NCBI RefSeq assembly: GCF_030548295.1
Contig: NZ_JAUOSB010000008.1
Span: 62,001-126,000 of the forward strand
Length of the DNA stretch: 64,000 bases
Direction: 5' to 3'
Source: Wenyingzhuangia sp. 2_MG-2023
Lineage (GTDB): Bacteria; Bacteroidota; Bacteroidia; Flavobacteriales; Flavobacteriaceae
In this document: piece after piece, positions 53,373 through 62,758 of the stretch
How the letters are laid out: each line of letters starts with the position of its first letter
Numbering within the stretch: position 1 is the stretch's first letter
Translations under genes and position numbers: made by a program
The notes under the pieces: model-generated
Told to the model about the DNA's origin: nothing
What the model saw: the letters and a program-made list of their open reading frames with translations, nothing else
The model's database searches: none

Positions 53373-53404
53373 CAGAGGAATCATCAAAAAAAATGATAAA
53401 TTGC

Positions 53405-53425
53405 GAATCCTTTTTTAATGGATTC
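53405..53425. promoter_or_regulatory. inverted repeat before recF
   Basis: GAATCC (53405-53410) and GGATTC (53420-53425) with a T-rich loop, 9 bp before the recF start. It could be an operator or a leader hairpin; no function is claimed. Confidence 0.3.
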
Positions 53426-53433
53426 AAATTAGC

Positions 53434-54516
53434 ATGCATCTTCAGAAATTATCCTTAGTAAATTATAAAAATATATCCTCAGAATTGTTTGATTTCGATG
53501 TGAAAATCAACTGTTTTATTGGGAATAATGGTGTGGGGAAAACCAATGTGTTAGATGCTATTTATTACCTTTCGTATACTAAAAGTTATTTCAATGCTGT
53601 TGCCACGCAAAATATAAAACACGGTGAAGAGTTTTTTATGGTAGAAGGTGATTATCTGATGGAAGATGAACGCGTGGAAAAAATAGTGTGTAGTCTTAAA
53701 AAAGGAACCAAGAAAATTGTCAAGAGAAACGGAAAGGCTTATGAAAAGTTTTCCGATCACATAGGAAGTTTTCCTTTGGTGATGATTTCTCCTTCAGACA
53801 GAGATTTGATTTTGGAAGGAAGCGAAACCCGTCGAAAGTTTATGGATGGAGTAATTTCGCAACAAGATCGTAATTATTTACAAAAGTTGCTGAATTACGG
53901 TAAAGTGTTAACGCAACGAAATGCATTGTTAAAATATTTTGCTGCCAACAGAACTTTTGATGCGTTGAATTTAAGTGTGTACAACGAGCAGTTAGACGAT
54001 TTGAGTCAATATATTTACGAAAAACGTGTTTGGTTTTTAAAAGAATTTGCTCCTATTTTTAATCAATGTTATCAAGAAATTAGCAATTCTAAAGAAGAGG
54101 TTCAATTGTTGTACAAAACACAATTAGATGAAAAACCTTTGTTGGCATTGTTTGAGGAGCATTTGGCTAAAGATAGAGTGCTGCAATACACATCGGTAGG
54201 AATTCACAAAGATGATTTGCAATTTGAACTGAATCAATATCCCATCAAAAAGTTTGGTTCGCAAGGGCAACAGAAATCGTATTTGATAGCCTTAAAATTA
54301 GCTCAGTTTGAATTCATGAAACAATTGACAGGCAAAAAACCCATTTTATTGTTTGATGATATTTTTGACAAATTAGATGAAAATAGAGTAACACAAGTAA
54401 TTAATTTGGTGAACAAAGATCATTTTGGACAGATTTTTATCAGTGATACACACGGAGAAAGAACAGAAAATGTGGTGAAGAAAACCCAACAAACCTATAA
54501 AATATTTCACTTGTAA
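53434..54516 (+). CDS. recF: DNA replication and repair protein RecF
   Basis: A 360-residue SMC-like ATPase. The start [14 protein letters not shown] is typical; Walker A is [13 protein letters not shown] near residue 30; the signature segment is [20 protein letters not shown] near residue 270; Walker B is [13 protein letters not shown] near residue 305. RecF helps load RecA on gaps with RecO and RecR. The stop overlaps the start of the DUF721 gene as TAATG. dnaA or dnaN are not next to it. Confidence 0.95.
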   Translation: MHLQKLSLVNYKNISSELFDFDVKINCFIGNNGVGKTNVLDAIYYLSYTKSYFNAVATQNIKHGEEFFMVEGDYLMEDERVEKIVCSLKKGTKKIVKRNGKAYEKFSDHIGSFPLVMISPSDRDLILEGSETRRKFMDGVISQQDRNYLQKLLNYGKVLTQRNALLKYFAANRTFDALNLSVYNEQLDDLSQYIYEKRVWFLKEFAPIFNQCYQEISNSKEEVQLLYKTQLDEKPLLALFEEHLAKDRVLQYTSVGIHKDDLQFELNQYPIKKFGSQGQQKSYLIALKLAQFEFMKQLTGKKPILLFDDIFDKLDENRVTQVINLVNKDHFGQIFISDTHGERTENVVKKTQQTYKIFHL

Positions 54517-54836
54517 TGGCTAAAAAATCGGTAGATCAAAGAAAAGTTAGAAGAAATGAGGCCAATCCAATGAGTGCTTTAATGAAACATTTTATCAAAG
54601 CTAACAACTTGGAAAAAGGATTTCAAAAAATTTCTATAGAAGAAGAATGGGCAAATCTAATGGGGCCTGGAGTTAAATCCTACACAGAAAGAATTAGCTT
54701 AAAAGGAGGTGTTTTGATGGTTAAAATATCTTCGGCAGCTTTGCGTAGCGAATTGGAATATGGTAAAGAAAAAATTCAAAACATGATGAATGAGGCTTTG
54801 GGTGAAGATCTCATTAAAAAAGTGATTTTGTCTTAA
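54516..54836 (+). CDS. DUF721 (DciA-like) protein
   Basis: A 106-residue protein of the DUF721 family. EEEWANLMGPGVKSYTERISLKGGVLMVKISSAALRSEL (in parts: WANLMGPGVKSYTE, GGVLMVKISSAALRSELEY) is the DciA/KH-like core. DciA loads the replicative helicase in bacteria that lack DnaC/DnaI, and the recF-dciA pairing is frequent. Here it is short and lacks the C-terminal extension seen in some DciA. Translational coupling to recF through TAATG supports a replication role. Confidence 0.85.
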   Translation: MAKKSVDQRKVRRNEANPMSALMKHFIKANNLEKGFQKISIEEEWANLMGPGVKSYTERISLKGGVLMVKISSAALRSELEYGKEKIQNMMNEALGEDLIKKVILS

Positions 54837-54840
54837 AACA

Positions 54841-54870
54841 TCAATTCAGCTTAAAAAAACGACAGTTCGG
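54841..54870 (+). promoter_or_regulatory. candidate LytTR binding site, TonB-receptor promoter
   Basis: Two 9-bp direct repeats, TCAATTCAG (54841-54849) and ACAGTTCGG (54862-54870), separated by 12 nt. The same arrangement precedes the gene at 57200, and a LytTR regulator is encoded downstream. A degenerate -7 box ends in TTTG at 54900. Confidence 0.6.
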
Positions 54871-54933
54871 TCACCTACAATTTTGCAAACCTCTTATTTG
54901 CGGCACTTTTGATGAAAATTAAATCAAAGTGTT

Positions 54934-57090
54934 ATGAAAACATATATCTTATCTATTCTACTTGGAAGTTCTTTTTTGTTCACCTACGGACAAACAAAAA
55001 TCAGTGGTAGGGTTGTAGACGAATACCAACAAGCTATTCCCAATGCTAATATTTATCTAAAAGAGAGTTATGATGGAACAGCCACCAATGAAAAAGGAGA
55101 GTTTGATTTTACAACTTCCAAAGTAGCAGAACAAACCTTATTGGTTAGTTATTTAGGTTACGAAACCAAAACCATTGTAAAAGATGTTGCTAAAATGCAG
55201 CATTTAAAAATTCAACTAAAAGAAAACATCAATTCTTTAAACGCAGTAGTAATCAGTGCTGGAACTTTTAGTTCTGGAGAAAAAAGCAAAACAACAACCT
55301 TAAAACCTTTAGATATTGTAACCACTGCGGGTTCTTTGGCAGATCCTATTGCAGCTTTTCAAACCATGCCTGGAACTAGTACTGTTGCTGATGATGGTAG
55401 GCTGTTTGTAAGAGGAGGTAGAGCAGAAGAAACGCAGATTTTTATAGACGGTATTCGTGTGTTTACTCCATACACGGCAAGTGTGAACAACGCTCCAACC
55501 CGAGGTAGATATTCTCCTTTTTTGTTCAAAGGAATGACCTTTTCCACAGGGGGATATTCAGCAGAATACGGACAAGCTTTGTCAGGAGTTTTGTTGATGA
55601 ATACCATAGATGAACCTACAAATGAACGCACAGATATTAGTGTGATGAGTTTAGGAGTTGGTGTAGGAAATACTCAAATTTGGGATAAAAGTTCACTGAC
55701 TATCAATACTTCTTATATAAATTTAGGGCCTTATATTTCTTTGTATCCAGATCGAAATCAATGGAATAAACCCTACCAATCTTTTGCTGGTGAGTCTGTT
55801 TATAGAAGACATTTTAAGAAAGGATTGTGGAAATTGTATGCAGCTTTTGATGCTGCTAGTTTTGATATTACACAAGTGGATATCAACAATTTTGATGGAA
55901 TGAATTTTAAGACAGATGCCAAGAATGGGTATTTAAATACTTCTTACAAGCACAAATTTAACAAAAGATGGTCTACATTTTATGGATTGAGTTATACGTT
56001 GGCTCATACAGAAACATTTATAAACTCTGACAAATTAGAGAATAGGCAGCAAGCAGTACATGTTAAAGCCAAGGCGAATTACAAACTAGGAAGTTTTATG
56101 GGGCTGAATTTTGGAGCAGAAACTTTTTTTCAGGATATTAGTGAAAGCTATAGAGAAACTTCTCAAAATCAATTTGATTATGGGTTTGACAATAGTCTTT
56201 CTTCGGTTTATGGAGAAACTCAATTTCAGTTTTCAAAGAATTTTGCAACCCGAACAGGTCTCAGGCTGTCTTACAACAATTTGACTGAGAAACTTTATTT
56301 TGCTAGACGTTTATCTTTGGCTTATAAAGTAGGTAAACAAGGTCAGTTGTCTTTAGCAGTAGGGAATTTCCATCAAAATCCGGCACAAGAGGTTTTGAAA
56401 TTTAATGGGAATGTTGCTCCAGAAGAATCCAAACAATACATTTTTAATTACCAATTGAATAAGAATGGAAAGATTTTTAGGGCAGAAGCCTACTACAAAA
56501 AATACAGCGACTTGGTAAAATACAATACCGATTTACCTGAGTTTGATAGTGATTTTAACAACCATGGAAAAGGCTATGCAAAAGGTGTGGATTTGTTTTG
56601 GAGAGACAACAAAGGAATTAAAAATTTAGATTATTGGTTTAGTTATTCTTTTTTGGATACACGAAGAGATTTTAGAAATTACCCAAGCAGTTTGCAACCT
56701 AATTTTGCGAATAAACACAATGCATCTGTGGTAACTAAATATTGGATGGATGCATGGAAAAGTCAAATAGGGTTGACCTATCGTTTTGCTTCTGGTAGAA
56801 CCTATACCGATAAAAATACCACTGGTTTTTTAAATAAAAAAACAAAAGCTTACAACTCCTTAAACTTCAATTGGGCTTATTTACTCAGTCCGCAAAAAAT
56901 CATCTTTTTTTCAGCCACCAATGTATTAGGAACTAAAAATGTAAATGGTTATCAATATGCAAACACAGCAGATGAACACGGTTTTTTTGAAAGACAAACC
57001 ATCAAACCTACAGCCGATCGTTTCTTTTTTGTGGGCTTCTTTTGGACATTGAGCAAGAAACAAACAGACAATCAATTGGATCAATTATAA
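54934..57090 (+). CDS. TonB-dependent outer-membrane receptor with CarboxypepD_reg domain
   Basis: A 718-residue receptor. Signal peptide to about residue 20 (LFTYGQ); residues 22-105 are the transthyretin-like domain (KISGRVVDEYQQAIPNANIYL, NEKGEFDF, LVSYLGYETKT); the plug has FQTMPGTSTVADDGRLFVRGGRAEETQIFIDG and a GYSAEYGQALSGVLLM segment; the rest is a 22-strand barrel. There is no SusD gene, so it is likely an iron-complex or small-molecule receptor rather than glycan type. Its promoter has LytTR-type repeats, pointing to control by the LytTR system downstream. Confidence 0.88.
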   Translation: MKTYILSILLGSSFLFTYGQTKISGRVVDEYQQAIPNANIYLKESYDGTATNEKGEFDFTTSKVAEQTLLVSYLGYETKTIVKDVAKMQHLKIQLKENINSLNAVVISAGTFSSGEKSKTTTLKPLDIVTTAGSLADPIAAFQTMPGTSTVADDGRLFVRGGRAEETQIFIDGIRVFTPYTASVNNAPTRGRYSPFLFKGMTFSTGGYSAEYGQALSGVLLMNTIDEPTNERTDISVMSLGVGVGNTQIWDKSSLTINTSYINLGPYISLYPDRNQWNKPYQSFAGESVYRRHFKKGLWKLYAAFDAASFDITQVDINNFDGMNFKTDAKNGYLNTSYKHKFNKRWSTFYGLSYTLAHTETFINSDKLENRQQAVHVKAKANYKLGSFMGLNFGAETFFQDISESYRETSQNQFDYGFDNSLSSVYGETQFQFSKNFATRTGLRLSYNNLTEKLYFARRLSLAYKVGKQGQLSLAVGNFHQNPAQEVLKFNGNVAPEESKQYIFNYQLNKNGKIFRAEAYYKKYSDLVKYNTDLPEFDSDFNNHGKGYAKGVDLFWRDNKGIKNLDYWFSYSFLDTRRDFRNYPSSLQPNFANKHNASVVTKYWMDAWKSQIGLTYRFASGRTYTDKNTTGFLNKKTKAYNSLNFNWAYLLSPQKIIFFSATNVLGTKNVNGYQYANTADEHGFFERQTIKPTADRFFFVGFFWTLSKKQTDNQLDQL

Positions 57091-57094
57091 AAAC

Positions 57095-57124
57095 ACAATT
57101 CAGTTATAAATAATGACAGTTGGG
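57095..57124 (+). promoter_or_regulatory. candidate LytTR binding site before the small exported protein
   Basis: ACAATTCAG (57095-57103) and ACAGTTGGG (57116-57124), 12 nt apart, parallel to 54841-54870. A degenerate -7 box ends in CTTG near 57155, at the same distance as in the receptor promoter. Confidence 0.6.
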
Positions 57125-57199
57125 TAGCAAGTTTTTTCTAAACCCTTCATTCTTGCAGACCTTTACAGTATCAAAACAAACAATTTAAATACTTTTATT

Positions 57200-57820
57200 A
57201 TGAAAAAAATTACAATCGCTTTATTTTTAATTTTAGGAATGGCAACTCAAGCACAAGATCAATATTCACAAAAAATGGGGGAAGCTTTCGGTCTTTGGAA
57301 ACAAAACAAAGCAACTGAATCGTCACAATTATTTGAGAGAATTGCCAATGCAGAACCTCAAAAATGGTTGCCGATGTATTATGCAGCACAAATTAATATT
57401 TTAACAAGTTTTGGAATTAAAGACGAAGAGTTTTTGACTGAAAAATTGAACAAAGCACAACTTTTTTTAGACAAAGCAAAGGAAATTAGTCCTAAAAACG
57501 AAGAGTTGTTGGTTTTACAGGCTTTCTGGTACACTGTCTGGATAGCTTACGATGGTGCAACATACGGACCAATGTATGCCGGAAAAGTTTCGAAAATATA
57601 TAAAAATGCTTACAACATAGCTCCAAAAAATCCAAGAGTTGTGTTGGCAAAAGCAGAGTGGGATATGGGATCTGCGCGTTATTTTAACAAAGACATAACC
57701 CCTTATTGTAAAGATATTGAAAAAGCCATCGAACTTTTTGATATTTTTGAACAAAAGACACCTTTTTATCCTAGTTGGGGAAAGCAAAGAGCTGAACAAG
57801 TGTTAAATCAATGCAAATAA
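57200..57820 (+). CDS. exported TPR-like protein
   Basis: A 206-residue exported protein with a signal peptide ending at about residue 18 (ATQAQ). The mature part shows helical repeats of TPR character (FGLWKQNKATESSQLFERIANAEP; LDKAKEISPKNEELLVLQAFW; YKNAYNIAPKNPRVVLAKAEWDMGSARY). No family name can be given. It lies between the receptor and the kinase genes and has its own LytTR-type promoter, so it belongs to the same regulon; a sensor-accessory or cargo-handling role is possible. Confidence 0.75.
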   Translation: MKKITIALFLILGMATQAQDQYSQKMGEAFGLWKQNKATESSQLFERIANAEPQKWLPMYYAAQINILTSFGIKDEEFLTEKLNKAQLFLDKAKEISPKNEELLVLQAFWYTVWIAYDGATYGPMYAGKVSKIYKNAYNIAPKNPRVVLAKAEWDMGSARYFNKDITPYCKDIEKAIELFDIFEQKTPFYPSWGKQRAEQVLNQCK

Positions 57821-57828
57821 TATAGAAA

Positions 57829-59139
57829 ATGCAAAAAGTCTTTAGGTACACAATTTTATACGTTCTCATTGGATTGTTGATTTTTATTATTTCAAACAGT
57901 TTGTTTGGTAGTTGGAGTTTTGTTCCTAAAAATCCACTTCTTTTAATTTTGGGATTTAATGTTCTTTATTCGTTTGTTATTGGAGGATTGAACATGATTT
58001 ATTTTAAATTATTGGCAAAAATAAAATGGGATGAAAACAAATATGCAAAACGAATTGTAATTGGAGTTTTAGGATCAATACCTGTATCCTTTTTAGGATT
58101 GTTTTTGATGGGAATGATTGAAGTAATCTATTTAGAGGGATTTAGTTTTCAGTACTTCATAAGCCATCAAAATGTTGGAGATTATGTGTTTGGCCTGTTG
58201 ATTTCTTTGATTATTGTGGTTGCTTTTAATGCTTTTTACTTTTTTAAGAAGTTTCAAGAAGGAAGAGTCAAAGATTCTCAAATAATTGCCAAAACGGAAA
58301 CAGCAAAGTTTGAATCTCTTAAAAACCAACTAGATCCTCATTTTTTATTCAATAGTTTGAATGTGTTGACCAGTTTGATAGATGAAAATCCGATGGCAGC
58401 TCAAAAATTTACCACAGGATTGTCCAAAGTATATCGATATATTTTAGAACAAAAAGACAAAGATTTGGTATTGGTAAGAGATGAAATAAAGTTTGCCAAA
58501 AGCTACATGCAATTATTGAAAACTAGGTTTGAAGAAGGAGTGGAATTTGAAATTTCTGAGGAATTAGAAACTATGGAGCTTAAAATTGTTCCGTTGTCAC
58601 TACAGCTACTGTTAGAAAACGCTGTAAAACACAATTCCATCACTCCCAAAAAGCCTTTGAATATTAAAATTTATAAAGAAAATAACCAGTTGGTCGTTCA
58701 AAACAGTTACCATCCTAAACAAGTATTGGAAAAAAGCACCAAAGTAGGATTGGAAAACATCAAACAGCGATATGCTTTGATCACCAACGAAAAAATGGAA
58801 GTAATTCAAGAAGACAATCTGTTTATAGTAAAACTTCCTTTTTTAACCAAAAACATCAAACTTATGAAAACACCTTATTTAAACGATTCAGAAAAATATT
58901 TAAAAGCACAAAAACGAGTAGAAGAGTTGACTAAATTTTATTGGGGGTTAGGTACTTACTTGGTTGTTATTCCTTTTCTAATTTTTATCAATTATAAAAC
59001 ATTTTGGGGGTATCAATGGTTCTGGTTTCCTATGTTTGGTTGGGGAATGGGAATTTCTATTCACGCATTAAAACTTTTTGTAGTTAGTACTTCTTGGCAG
59101 GATAGAAAAATAAAAGAACTAATGAATAAAGAATCCTAA
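57829..59139 (+). CDS. LytS-type sensor histidine kinase fused to a C-terminal 2TM domain
   Basis: A 436-residue kinase. Residues 1-145 hold four membrane helices; a coiled stretch follows; the His_kinase motif is DPHFLFNSLNVL with His171; the ATPase part has LQLLLENAVKHN and GLENIKQRYAL. After about residue 345, where MKTPYLNDSEKYLKAQKRV begins, there is a second segment of two membrane helices like the stand-alone 2TM domain proteins of Flavobacteriia. The cognate LytTR gene starts 11 bp downstream. Signal unknown. Confidence 0.88.
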   Translation: MQKVFRYTILYVLIGLLIFIISNSLFGSWSFVPKNPLLLILGFNVLYSFVIGGLNMIYFKLLAKIKWDENKYAKRIVIGVLGSIPVSFLGLFLMGMIEVIYLEGFSFQYFISHQNVGDYVFGLLISLIIVVAFNAFYFFKKFQEGRVKDSQIIAKTETAKFESLKNQLDPHFLFNSLNVLTSLIDENPMAAQKFTTGLSKVYRYILEQKDKDLVLVRDEIKFAKSYMQLLKTRFEEGVEFEISEELETMELKIVPLSLQLLLENAVKHNSITPKKPLNIKIYKENNQLVVQNSYHPKQVLEKSTKVGLENIKQRYALITNEKMEVIQEDNLFIVKLPFLTKNIKLMKTPYLNDSEKYLKAQKRVEELTKFYWGLGTYLVVIPFLIFINYKTFWGYQWFWFPMFGWGMGISIHALKLFVVSTSWQDRKIKELMNKES

Positions 59140-59150
59140 AATATAGTTGC

Positions 59151-59906
59151 ATGAGAGTTGTTATTATAGAAGATGAAAAACCATCGGCAAGAAGATTAGA
59201 GCGAATGTTGAATTTACTAACTATTGAAGTAGAAGTAAAATTGCATTCCGTGGCGGAATCTGTTGAATGGCTGAGCCAGCATCCACATCCAGATTTATTG
59301 ATGTTAGACATTCAACTTTCGGATGGATTGAGTTTTGAAATTTTTGAACACATAAAATTATCTAGTGCTATTATTTTTACCACAGCTTATGATGAATATG
59401 CTTTGAGAGCTTTCAAACAAAATAGCATTGATTATTTGTTAAAACCTATTGATAGTGATGAATTAGAAGCTGCTATAGAAAAATTTAAAATGGTTCAGCC
59501 TACAAAAATCGATTTGCCATTAGATGTAAATCAGCTTAGACAAATGCTGGTGAATCCATTAGAAAACAATTACAAAACAAGGTTTACATCCAAAGTAGGA
59601 CAACATTTAAAGTTGATTGCCACAGACGAAATAGAATGTGTTTATAGCGAAAATAAAGGAACGTATTTGTATACAGAACAGAAACGTAGCTATTTGATAG
59701 ATGAGAGTTTGGAAGCGTTGGAAGAAAAATTAGATCCTAAGGATTTTTTTAGAGTAAACAGAACTTTTTATGTGCATGTAAATGCAATCAAAAATATGGT
59801 TTCTTATACCAACAGTAGATTACAAATTGTGTTAAATAATTACGATCAAAACGAAATTATTGTGAGTAGAGAAAAGGTGAAAAGTTTTAAAAATTGGATA
59901 GAATAG
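59151..59906 (+). CDS. LytTR family response regulator
   Basis: A 251-residue response regulator. The receiver domain (1-120) has acidic Glu7/Asp8, the phospho-acceptor Asp53 in MLDIQLSDG, the Thr in IFTTAYDEYAL and the Lys in YLLKPIDS. The LytTR DNA-binding domain (140-250) shows IECVYSENKGTYLY, FRVNRTFYVHVNAI and VSREKVKSFKNWI. It is cotranscribed with the LytS kinase and probably binds the two repeats at 54841 and 57095. The terminal hairpin overlaps its last codons. Confidence 0.93.
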   Translation: MRVVIIEDEKPSARRLERMLNLLTIEVEVKLHSVAESVEWLSQHPHPDLLMLDIQLSDGLSFEIFEHIKLSSAIIFTTAYDEYALRAFKQNSIDYLLKPIDSDELEAAIEKFKMVQPTKIDLPLDVNQLRQMLVNPLENNYKTRFTSKVGQHLKLIATDEIECVYSENKGTYLYTEQKRSYLIDESLEALEEKLDPKDFFRVNRTFYVHVNAIKNMVSYTNSRLQIVLNNYDQNEIIVSREKVKSFKNWIE

Positions 59907-59921
59907 GGACTATCCAATTTT
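59891..59921. terminator. terminator overlapping the end of the LytTR gene
   Basis: A perfect 11-bp stem (59891-59901 with 59910-59920) with an 8-nt loop; it includes the final codons and stop of the regulator gene. T-rich flanks occur on both strands. Confidence 0.65.
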
Positions 59922-59950
59922 AAAGTTATGTGATTTTAGATGGAATGTTC

Positions 59951-62758
59951 TTAAAATAAAGTAGTAGACAAGACAAAGCCACTTACAAATTTTTTGTTGA
60001 TGGCTTGAAAATCTGTAGTTAACAAATAACTTCCTCTATAACCTAAGCCTATTTGAGCTGCTTTGATGTTGAAAAAAGTATTGTCGAACATAATTTCAAA
60101 ACCAACAGAATTTTGCTTGGTTTTAGAATTGTCAAACAATTGAACATTGGTGAAATCTGCAAACAAATTGGCTCTAATTCTTTTGAAATAAGTAATTCCA
60201 AAAACTCCAAAATCAGGATAAGCTAAAGGTAATTGATATGTAAAAGAAAGCTTGTCAACTTCTTTAGCCAAAACATCTTTAAAACCTCTAGCATACATAA
60301 AACTGTCAGATTGTTGAATCTCATTTTTCTGATAGGCAAAAGTTACAAAACTATTGTGTGTTTTAAATAATCCAGGAAGGTACAATCGGTTTAGGGTTCC
60401 AAAAAAATGGCCTTCTAAACTAGTACTCAAACCTCGGTTGTATTCGGTAACTGTATAAAAACCAGCATGAGTGTTGATGTGTTGCAAAGCAGTTCTTCGT
60501 TGACTAGAAAATCCTAATTGAGATCTAAACAAGTTATAGCTAATATCTTCAATAGATGAAATTTGACTTGTTTCTAATTCCTGAAAAGAGTTGTTGAATC
60601 TTTTGTTATATTCATACCCTATATTCATAGCAACACTGTTGCTGTAGTTTCCGTGTACTTGTGCAAAAGGAAGTGTAATATTTGGAAATATTGATACTTC
60701 TTGAAAGGTATAAACCCCATTGTAACTAGTATCATCTCTGTCTTTGGCAATTCCGTTAAAATCTCGGTGTGTGTATTCTACAGACATGTTTAAAATAGGA
60801 TACCACTTTTTATAAGAAGCACTTAAAGACGTTCCAAAAGAATTGTTTTCATTCAAATAAATGTCTGTTCCAGCAGTTAAGCTAAAATCATTTAGCAAAT
60901 TGGTTGCAATTACGTCTGCAGAAATAATTTGATTGTTTAGGCTGTAATACCAGTCGTGAAATTTTAAATCTTCAAAAACTGAGGTGTAGCTTTTACTTGT
61001 ATATTGTAGATTTGGAACTTTTTCTAAAATGCTTCCTCCTTCAAATGTCTTGGTTTTTTGATTGTTCCAATTCATCAAAACAGGTTCTTTAAAATCAAAA
61101 GGAATGGGTTCAATTTTAGCAGAAGAAATTTTAGTCCCTTTGCTAATCGTTTCTGTAAAATAGATTTTATCGTTCTTTACAAATGGTTGATAAGCTCCAA
61201 TAGTTGCATTGGTAATTTGATTTATTTTCAAACTTCCTTCTAAATCTGTTTGATAAATATTGTCTATTCCATTAAAAGAAGAACTGAAATACACTTTATT
61301 TTGACTGATGTTGATATTGTCTATAGAGTGGCTTGTCCATGGAGTTAACTGAATTTCTTTTTCAGAAGCATCTATCTTAAAAATTGCCACTCGGTGTTTT
61401 TCTTGTTTGATGTAAACATAAGAATCATTCTCTGCAAATTTTGGTCTAGTTAGAAAACCAGAAACGTTCATTCGTTTCAATTCTTTTCCGTTGGTGTCTA
61501 AAAGCACCAAATTGTATTGTCCATTTTTTGTTTCTACAGCAATAATTAAAGAATTATCAGCATTAAATGAAGGTGAAAAATATCTTTTTTTAGAAGTAAT
61601 TTTTCTACGTTTTTTTGAGTTCAAATCGTAAAGATACACATCGTTATAATCCGTGTAGTTGTACCTTGGATGGTATGATATTCCCGTATATAAAATTTGA
61701 TGATTTTGGTAGTGAAAATAATCATCAATATTTGTTACTGCTGGGGTGATTTTAGTTTCTTTTCCGTCAGTATCTATTTGATAAAACGTAGAAATTTCAT
61801 CCAATTGATTTTTTAATACAATAATGTGTCCGTTTTCCATCAATTGAGGATAACTATACAAGGCAACTTTGTCTTTTTTGTTGGTGATTTGTGTATAATC
61901 AACTACTTGTAAACTGTCTCTTTGTTGTTGCCAAATTTTCTGATTTTCCTCAACAGATTTTTTATAAAGTTGGGAAGTGCTGAGACCTGTAACTTTTTTA
62001 AGTTGATGAGAAAAAGGATAAAAAGGAAATTGATAACTAGCGGCTTTTCTAGCAATGTCATCTAATTTGGAAGCATCGTAATGATTTCTATAAGTATTTA
62101 GCATTTGATACCCTGTAACATAATGATTAGGTACCAAATCTTGGTAAGAACCGTTACGAACTTTTTGATAGCTGTACAAAAGTTGATCTTGGTACAAAGC
62201 ACGTTGCAAAGCCATAAACTTTGGCAAACGACCACGACCACTTTCGCTTAGTGCCGTTTCCATAACTACAGCATCTCCTTCAAAATACCAATCTGGTACA
62301 GCCAATACACTTGCTGCACCCCAACCTGATTCACCAAACAAATAATACAAAACGTTGGTGACTCCTGTTTTGTGATTTAAAAATTGTTGTACATGTCGGT
62401 ACTCATGAATGGCCAAAGTGCTAATCCAATTGGTGGTTCCTATGGAGTTAAACACAGGGGGAGAAGTGTTGAAAAACTCACTTCTAAAAGGACTTATGGT
62501 CACAAAACCATTAGAATCTACGGTATTAGATCGTAGTATAATATCTATAGGTTTTAAATGATAACCGATAGATTTTGTGTTGTTTTTGTGAATGTAATTA
62601 ATGGTGTTGGCTATTTTCTGAGCTTCATTTTCTTGTCCCATTTTGTAAATTACATTCACATTGCTGCTTTGTAACTTTTTCCATGTTTGTGGTTCGTGTT
62701 GGTTTTGAGACCATACATTTGTCAAAATAAAATAACATAAAAAAAGGATTTGTTTCAT
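59951..62758 (-). CDS. secreted HExxH metallopeptidase-like protein with propeller and C-terminal beta-barrel
   Basis: A 935-residue protein with a signal peptide (to about residue 17). Residues 20-280 contain HEYRHVQQ, a HExxH zinc motif, followed about 40 residues later by PDWYFEGDAVVMETALS with a candidate third-ligand Glu, the gluzincin layout. Residues 290-560 read as repeated TolB/WD40-like blades. The C-terminal 350 residues are alternating beta strands that end in TTLF, a usual outer-membrane barrel end. Its ATG overlaps the stop of the mutS2-like gene as TAATG. Protease activity is likely but not shown. Confidence 0.75.
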   Translation of the reverse strand: MKQILFLCYFILTNVWSQNQHEPQTWKKLQSSNVNVIYKMGQENEAQKIANTINYIHKNNTKSIGYHLKPIDIILRSNTVDSNGFVTISPFRSEFFNTSPPVFNSIGTTNWISTLAIHEYRHVQQFLNHKTGVTNVLYYLFGESGWGAASVLAVPDWYFEGDAVVMETALSESGRGRLPKFMALQRALYQDQLLYSYQKVRNGSYQDLVPNHYVTGYQMLNTYRNHYDASKLDDIARKAASYQFPFYPFSHQLKKVTGLSTSQLYKKSVEENQKIWQQQRDSLQVVDYTQITNKKDKVALYSYPQLMENGHIIVLKNQLDEISTFYQIDTDGKETKITPAVTNIDDYFHYQNHQILYTGISYHPRYNYTDYNDVYLYDLNSKKRRKITSKKRYFSPSFNADNSLIIAVETKNGQYNLVLLDTNGKELKRMNVSGFLTRPKFAENDSYVYIKQEKHRVAIFKIDASEKEIQLTPWTSHSIDNINISQNKVYFSSSFNGIDNIYQTDLEGSLKINQITNATIGAYQPFVKNDKIYFTETISKGTKISSAKIEPIPFDFKEPVLMNWNNQKTKTFEGGSILEKVPNLQYTSKSYTSVFEDLKFHDWYYSLNNQIISADVIATNLLNDFSLTAGTDIYLNENNSFGTSLSASYKKWYPILNMSVEYTHRDFNGIAKDRDDTSYNGVYTFQEVSIFPNITLPFAQVHGNYSNSVAMNIGYEYNKRFNNSFQELETSQISSIEDISYNLFRSQLGFSSQRRTALQHINTHAGFYTVTEYNRGLSTSLEGHFFGTLNRLYLPGLFKTHNSFVTFAYQKNEIQQSDSFMYARGFKDVLAKEVDKLSFTYQLPLAYPDFGVFGITYFKRIRANLFADFTNVQLFDNSKTKQNSVGFEIMFDNTFFNIKAAQIGLGYRGSYLLTTDFQAINKKFVSGFVLSTTLF

